Under the pieces are notes generated by a model. That model was not told the origin of the DNA, made no database searches, and was given only the letters and a program-made list of their open reading frames with translations. Positions 61,601 through 64,000 of a stretch of DNA of 64,000 bases are shown in pieces. Both the position numbers and the translations under genes were made by a program. The stretch's first letter is position 1, and each line of letters starts with the position of its first letter. This DNA comes from Rodentibacter sp. JRC1 (GTDB taxonomy: Bacteria; Pseudomonadota; Gammaproteobacteria; Enterobacterales; Pasteurellaceae), in the NCBI RefSeq assembly GCF_020521555.1, contig NZ_BPWA01000001.1, forward strand, positions 620,001 to 684,000, read 5' to 3'.

Positions 61601-64000
61601 TCCGCGTTATCCGCCGGTAAATCGTTGATGGCTTTTTCCGCCGCCGCTTTCTTATCCGCCGCGTCTTTCGCTTTCGCTTCTAAGTCCGCTTTTTCTTCCG
61701 CGGTGATATTTTTGTCTTCATTGGCTTTCGCTAACGCGTCTTTCGCCGCTTTATCCGCCGCTTTCGCTTCATCTAACGCCGCTTTTGCGTCTTTTGCCGG
61801 ATCTTCTTGCGGGGTCACGTCCGGTACTTGGATACCGTCCAGTTTACCCACTTCGTCCGTTAAGCCTGCTTTCTCCGCGTTATCATCCGGTAACGCCTTA
61901 ATCGCTTCTTCCGCCGCCGCTTTCTTATCCGCCGCCTCTTTCGCTTTCGCCTCTAAGTCCGCTTTCTCTTCCGCGGTGATATTTTTGTCTTCATTGGCTT
62001 TCGCTAACGCGTCTTTCGCCGCTTTATCCGCCGCTTTGGCTTCATCTAACGCCGCTTTCGCGTCTTTTGCCGGATCTTCTTGCGGGGTCACGTCCGGTAC
62101 TTGGATACCGTCCAGTTTACCCACTTCGTCCGTTAAGCCTGCTTTCTCCGCGTTATCATCCGGTAACGCCTTAATCGCTTCTTCCGCCGCCGCTTTCTTC
62201 TCTGCCGCCTCTTTCGCTTTCGCTTCTAAGTCCGCTTTTTCTTCCGCGGTGATATTTTTGTCTTCATTGGCTTTCGCTAAAGCGTCTTTCGCCGCCTTGT
62301 CCGCCGCTTTCGCTTCTTCAAGTGCTGCTTTTGCGTCTTTTGCCGGATCTTCTTGCGGGGTCACCTCCGGTACTTGAATACCGTCCAGTTTACCCACTTC
62401 GTCCGTTAAGCCTGCTTTCTCCGCGTTATCATCCGGTAACGCCTTAATCGCTTCTTCCACCGCCGCTTTCTTCTCTGCCGCCTCTTTCGCTTTCGCTTCT
62501 AAGTCCGCTTTTTCTTCCGCGGTGATATTTTTGTCTTCATTGGCTTTCGCTAAAGCGTCTTTCGCCGCCTTGTCCGCCGCTTTGGCTTCTTCAAGTGCTG
62601 CTTTTGCGTCTTTTGCCGGATCTTCTTGCGGGGTCACCTCCGGTACTTGAATACCGTCCAGTTTACCCACTTCGTCCGTTAAGCCCGCTTTGTCTGCGCT
62701 ATCATCCGGTAACGCCTTAATCGCTTCTTCCGCCGCCGCTTTCTTCTCTGCCGCCTCTTTCGCTTTCGCTTCTAAGTCCGCTTTTTCTTCCGCGGTGATA
62801 TTTTTGTCTTCATTGGCTTTCGCTAAAGCGTCTTTCGCCGCCTTGTCCGCCGCTTTGGCTTCTTCAAGTGCTGCTTTTGCGTCTTTTGCCGGATCTTCTT
62901 GCGGGGTCACGTCCGGTACTTCAATACCGTCCAGTTTACCCACTTCGTCCGTTAAGCCCGCTTTCTCCGCGTTATCATCCGGTAACGCCTTAATCGCTTC
63001 TTCCGCTGCCGCTTTCTTATCCGCCGCCTCTTTCGCTTTCGCTTCTAAGTCCGCTTTTTCCGCTTCGTCAATCTTGCCGTCTTCATTGGCTTTCGCTAAG
63101 GCGTCTTTCGCCGCTTTGTCCGCCGCTTTGGCTTCTTCAAGTGCTGCTTTTGCGTCTTTTGCCGGATCTTCTTGCGGGGTCACGTCCGGTACTTGGATAC
63201 CATCAAGCGCTTCCGCTTCTTTCGCTAAGTCCGCTTTGTCCGCATTCTCATCCGGTAAGTCGTTGATGGCTTTTTCCGCTGCCGCTTTCTTATCCGCCGC
63301 CTCTTTCGCTTTCGCTTCTAAGTCCGCTTTTTCCGCTTCGTCAATCTTGCCGTCTTCATTGGCTTTCGCTAAGGCGTCTTTCGCCGCTTTGTCCGCCGCT
63401 TTGGCTTCATCTAACGCCGCTTTTGCGTCTTTTGCCGGATCTTCTTGCGGGGTCACGTCCGGTACTTGGATACCATCAAGCGCTTCCGCTTCTTTCGCTA
63501 AGTCCGCTTTGTCCGCATTCTCATCCGGTAAGTCGTTGATGGCTTTTTCCGCCACCGCTTTCTTCTCTGCCGCGTCTTTCGCTTTCGCTTCTAAATCCGC
63601 TTTTTCCGCTTCGTCAATCTTGCCGTCTTCATTGGCTTTCGCTAAAGCGTCTTTCGCTGCTTTGTCCGCCGCTTTGGCTTCTTCAAGTGCTGCTTTTGCG
63701 TCTTTTGCCGGATCTTCTTGCGGGGTCACGTCCGGTACTTGAATACCGTCCAGTTTACCCACTTCTTCCGTTAAGCCTGCTTTGTCCGCATTGTCATCCG
63801 GTAACGCCTTAATCGCTTCTTCCGCCGCCGCTTTCTTATCCGCCGCGTCTTTCGCTTTCGCTTCTAAGTCCGCTTTGTCTTCTGCACTGATGCTGCCGTC
63901 TTTTTGCGCTTCGGCTAAGGCTTCTTTCGCTGCTTTGTCCGCCGCTTTGGCTTCTTCAAGTGCTGCTTTTGCGTCTTTTGCCGGATCTTCTTGCGGGGTC
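58675..64000 (-). CDS. Giant repetitive RTX protein (type I secreted adhesin), C-terminal part
   Basis: The frame is open from the stop at 58675 to the window edge (over 1775 codons); the N-terminus lies outside, and a GTG at 63762 inside the repeats is not a true start. From the N side: about 14 tandem 91-residue helical repeats (64000 to about 60175), then an acidic linker DTSDEPTDKDLADDKDEDD, then about 450 residues with at least ten RTX-like Ca2+ nonapeptides (TGDGDDVLTV, LGIGDDTVII, GGDGNDTIDL, GGAGNDKIIL, GGAGDDVIEF), and a C-terminal region ending SAEGAKLYIDDAITNII that resembles type I secretion signals. Likely a LapA/BapA-like surface adhesin. No TolC/HlyBD genes are in the window. 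The repeats are clearly more GC-rich than the genome. Confidence 0.85.
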   Translation of the reverse strand, partial: TPQEDPAKDAKAALEEAKAADKAAKEALAEAQKDGSISAEDKADLEAKAKDAADKKAAAEEAIKALPDDNADKAGLTEEVGKLDGIQVPDVTPQEDPAKDAKAALEEAKAADKAAKDALAKANEDGKIDEAEKADLEAKAKDAAEKKAVAEKAINDLPDENADKADLAKEAEALDGIQVPDVTPQEDPAKDAKAALDEAKAADKAAKDALAKANEDGKIDEAEKADLEAKAKEAADKKAAAEKAINDLPDENADKADLAKEAEALDGIQVPDVTPQEDPAKDAKAALEEAKAADKAAKDALAKANEDGKIDEAEKADLEAKAKEAADKKAAAEEAIKALPDDNAEKAGLTDEVGKLDGIEVPDVTPQEDPAKDAKAALEEAKAADKAAKDALAKANEDKNITAEEKADLEAKAKEAAEKKAAAEEAIKALPDDSADKAGLTDEVGKLDGIQVPEVTPQEDPAKDAKAALEEAKAADKAAKDALAKANEDKNITAEEKADLEAKAKEAAEKKAAVEEAIKALPDDNAEKAGLTDEVGKLDGIQVPEVTPQEDPAKDAKAALEEAKAADKAAKDALAKANEDKNITAEEKADLEAKAKEAAEKKAAAEEAIKALPDDNAEKAGLTDEVGKLDGIQVPDVTPQEDPAKDAKAALDEAKAADKAAKDALAKANEDKNITAEEKADLEAKAKEAADKKAAAEEAIKALPDDNAEKAGLTDEVGKLDGIQVPDVTPQEDPAKDAKAALDEAKAADKAAKDALAKANEDKNITAEEKADLEAKAKDAADKKAAAEKAINDLPADNAEKAGLTDEVGKLDGIEVPDVTPQEDPAKDAKAALDEAKAADKAAKDALAKANEDKNITAEEKADLEAKAKEAADKKAAAEEAIKALPDDNAEKAGLTDEVGKLDGIEVPDVTPQEDPAKDAKAALDEAKAADKAAKDALAKANEDKNITAEEKADLEAKAKEAADKKAAAEEAIKALPDDNADKAGLTDEVGKLDGIQVPDVTPQEDPAKDAKAALDEAKAADKAAKDALAKANEDKNITAEEKADLEAKAKEAADKKAAAEEAIKALPDDNADKAGLTDEVGKLDGIQVPDVTPQEDPAKDAKAALEEAKAADKAAKDALAKADEDKNITAEEKADLEAKAKEAAEKKAAAEKAINDLPADNAEKAGLTDEVGKLDGIEVPDVTPQEDPAKDAKAALEEAKAADKAAKDALAKADEDKNITAEEKADLEAKAKDAADKKAAAEKAIKALPDDNADKADLAKEAEALDGIQVPEVTPPTDSNNWVDTTGWEEDTDTSDEPTDKDLADDKDEDDRPVTDPNVIITGRTVPNNPSSGIVKKIKDKNPLSAGKIGDKGQINTGDNDDLVVVGKGTSADDITGRMSITGGTINTNAGKDKVIITNNAISTKINTGADEDKVDIRGNLRSLNAKNNSVIQTGDGDDVLTVRGKLFGLNNQIDLGIGDDTVIIGGGALGNTPAVKDVNKRTNWNKIDLGEGNDKLSMGEKGAGNIQYTDIQAGTGDDTVILKPNRGKGDLFWVNVELGDGDDNLVVVASDLRMTHIYGGDGNDTIDLSNAQFTTTYKTHVGDTSIDGGAGNDKIILGDVGYTTDNHYYKITGGAGDDVIEFTKDYSAIEYNNKGNEINSGRNQTDIRGGEGFDTIAISGSGTTVNLHSGYSGSGTSKPDGLREFEAVDMTATGAQKVVLKASDVLANSNSNPLYISGDSNDTVDTKGTFTKGTEKVTHTALDGTEHSYTLYTSNSAEGAKLYIDDAITNII
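60175..64000 (-). repeat. Tandem 273-bp coding repeats, 13 complete plus one partial
   Basis: The period is exactly 273 bp (91 codons), seen for example from the recurring GGATCTTCTTGCGGGGTCAC at intervals of 273. Each unit encodes VTPQEDPAKDAKAALEEA, KAADKAAKDALAKANED, EEKADLEAKAKEAA and a final block GLTDEVGKLDGI or DLAKEAEALDGI. Two helices of about 30 residues plus one short helix per unit suggest a three-helix bundle. The edge unit differs most (AEAQKDGSISAEDK). Confidence 0.95.

Noticed and set aside
59774..62377. 867-codon plus-strand open frame opposite the RTX repeats
   Set aside because: It is the antisense of the 273-bp repeats: because the period is a multiple of three and the codons are biased, the opposite frame stays open. 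Ser/Ala/Phe-rich low-complexity product, no start signal.
62690..63742. 350-codon plus-strand open frame
   Set aside because: Same antisense shadow of the repeat array as above.
63760..63762. GTG as start of the giant RTX gene
   Set aside because: It is the Val codon of the repeat motif EEVGKLDG; the same frame continues upstream to the window edge with another repeat unit.
60175..64000. CRISPR array or non-coding satellite
   Set aside because: Repeats are 273 bp, contiguous without unique spacers, and keep one open frame throughout.

Overview
The window is chromosomal DNA from a Pasteurellaceae bacterium of the Haemophilus/Aggregatibacter type. The main evidence is the many copies of the Haemophilus-class DNA uptake signal (AAGTGCGGT, often followed by CA and an A/T tract), a complete Na+-NQR operon beside its maturation genes, the aroK-aroB-dam cluster, a SecM-like leader before secA, and proteins that read as close relatives of H. 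influenzae ones. The species cannot be fixed from the sequence alone.

Layout. 1-2772 (-) is the 5' part of a trimeric autotransporter adhesin running off the left edge. 3.2-8.8 kb holds rhlB, raiA, an AGCS amino-acid/Na+ symporter under a tandem glycine riboswitch, a flavin-reductase-like gene and mnmA. A HEPN/MNT toxin-antitoxin pair (8.8-9.6 kb) lies between mnmA and the nqrM/apbE maturation genes, which follow nqrABCDEF (11.1-16.9 kb). 17.2-25.3 kb carries bolA, yajG, corA-yggT-yggU, leuS, lptE-holA and mutT. 25.4-31.4 kb carries secA with its secM-like leader gene, dciA, and aroK-aroB-dam. 31.7-44.9 kb carries a ZIP transporter, plsB, lexA with two operators, dapF, ssb/uvrA sharing a probable LexA site, tkt, smp/serB and yajQ. 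45.3-48.3 kb carries a BCCT transporter and a lone ABC membrane domain. 48.4-50.7 kb is a type II restriction-modification cassette (controller, nuclease, HaeIII-like cytosine methylase) bracketed by similar hairpins. 50.9-56.7 kb carries acpH, djlA-dusC, rph-pyrE and a SulP transporter. 56.9 kb has tRNA-Ser(GGA). 57.2-58.6 kb is an intact IS3/IS150-type element inserted in a terminator hairpin. 58.7-64.0 kb (-) is the C-terminal part of a giant repetitive RTX protein that runs off the right edge.

How parts fit together. ApbE and NqrM mature the NQR complex encoded next door. SecM-like translation arrest probably sets SecA level. LexA operators link lexA and ssb/uvrA to the SOS response. Two large surface proteins at the window ends use different secretion routes (type Vc and, by inference, type I). 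Intergenic space is occupied repeatedly by a MITE-like palindromic repeat family and by inverted uptake-signal pairs that serve as terminators.

Most core-gene calls are strong. The substrate of the BCCT and SulP proteins, the sequence specificity of the R-M system and the full size of both edge-truncated adhesins cannot be settled here.
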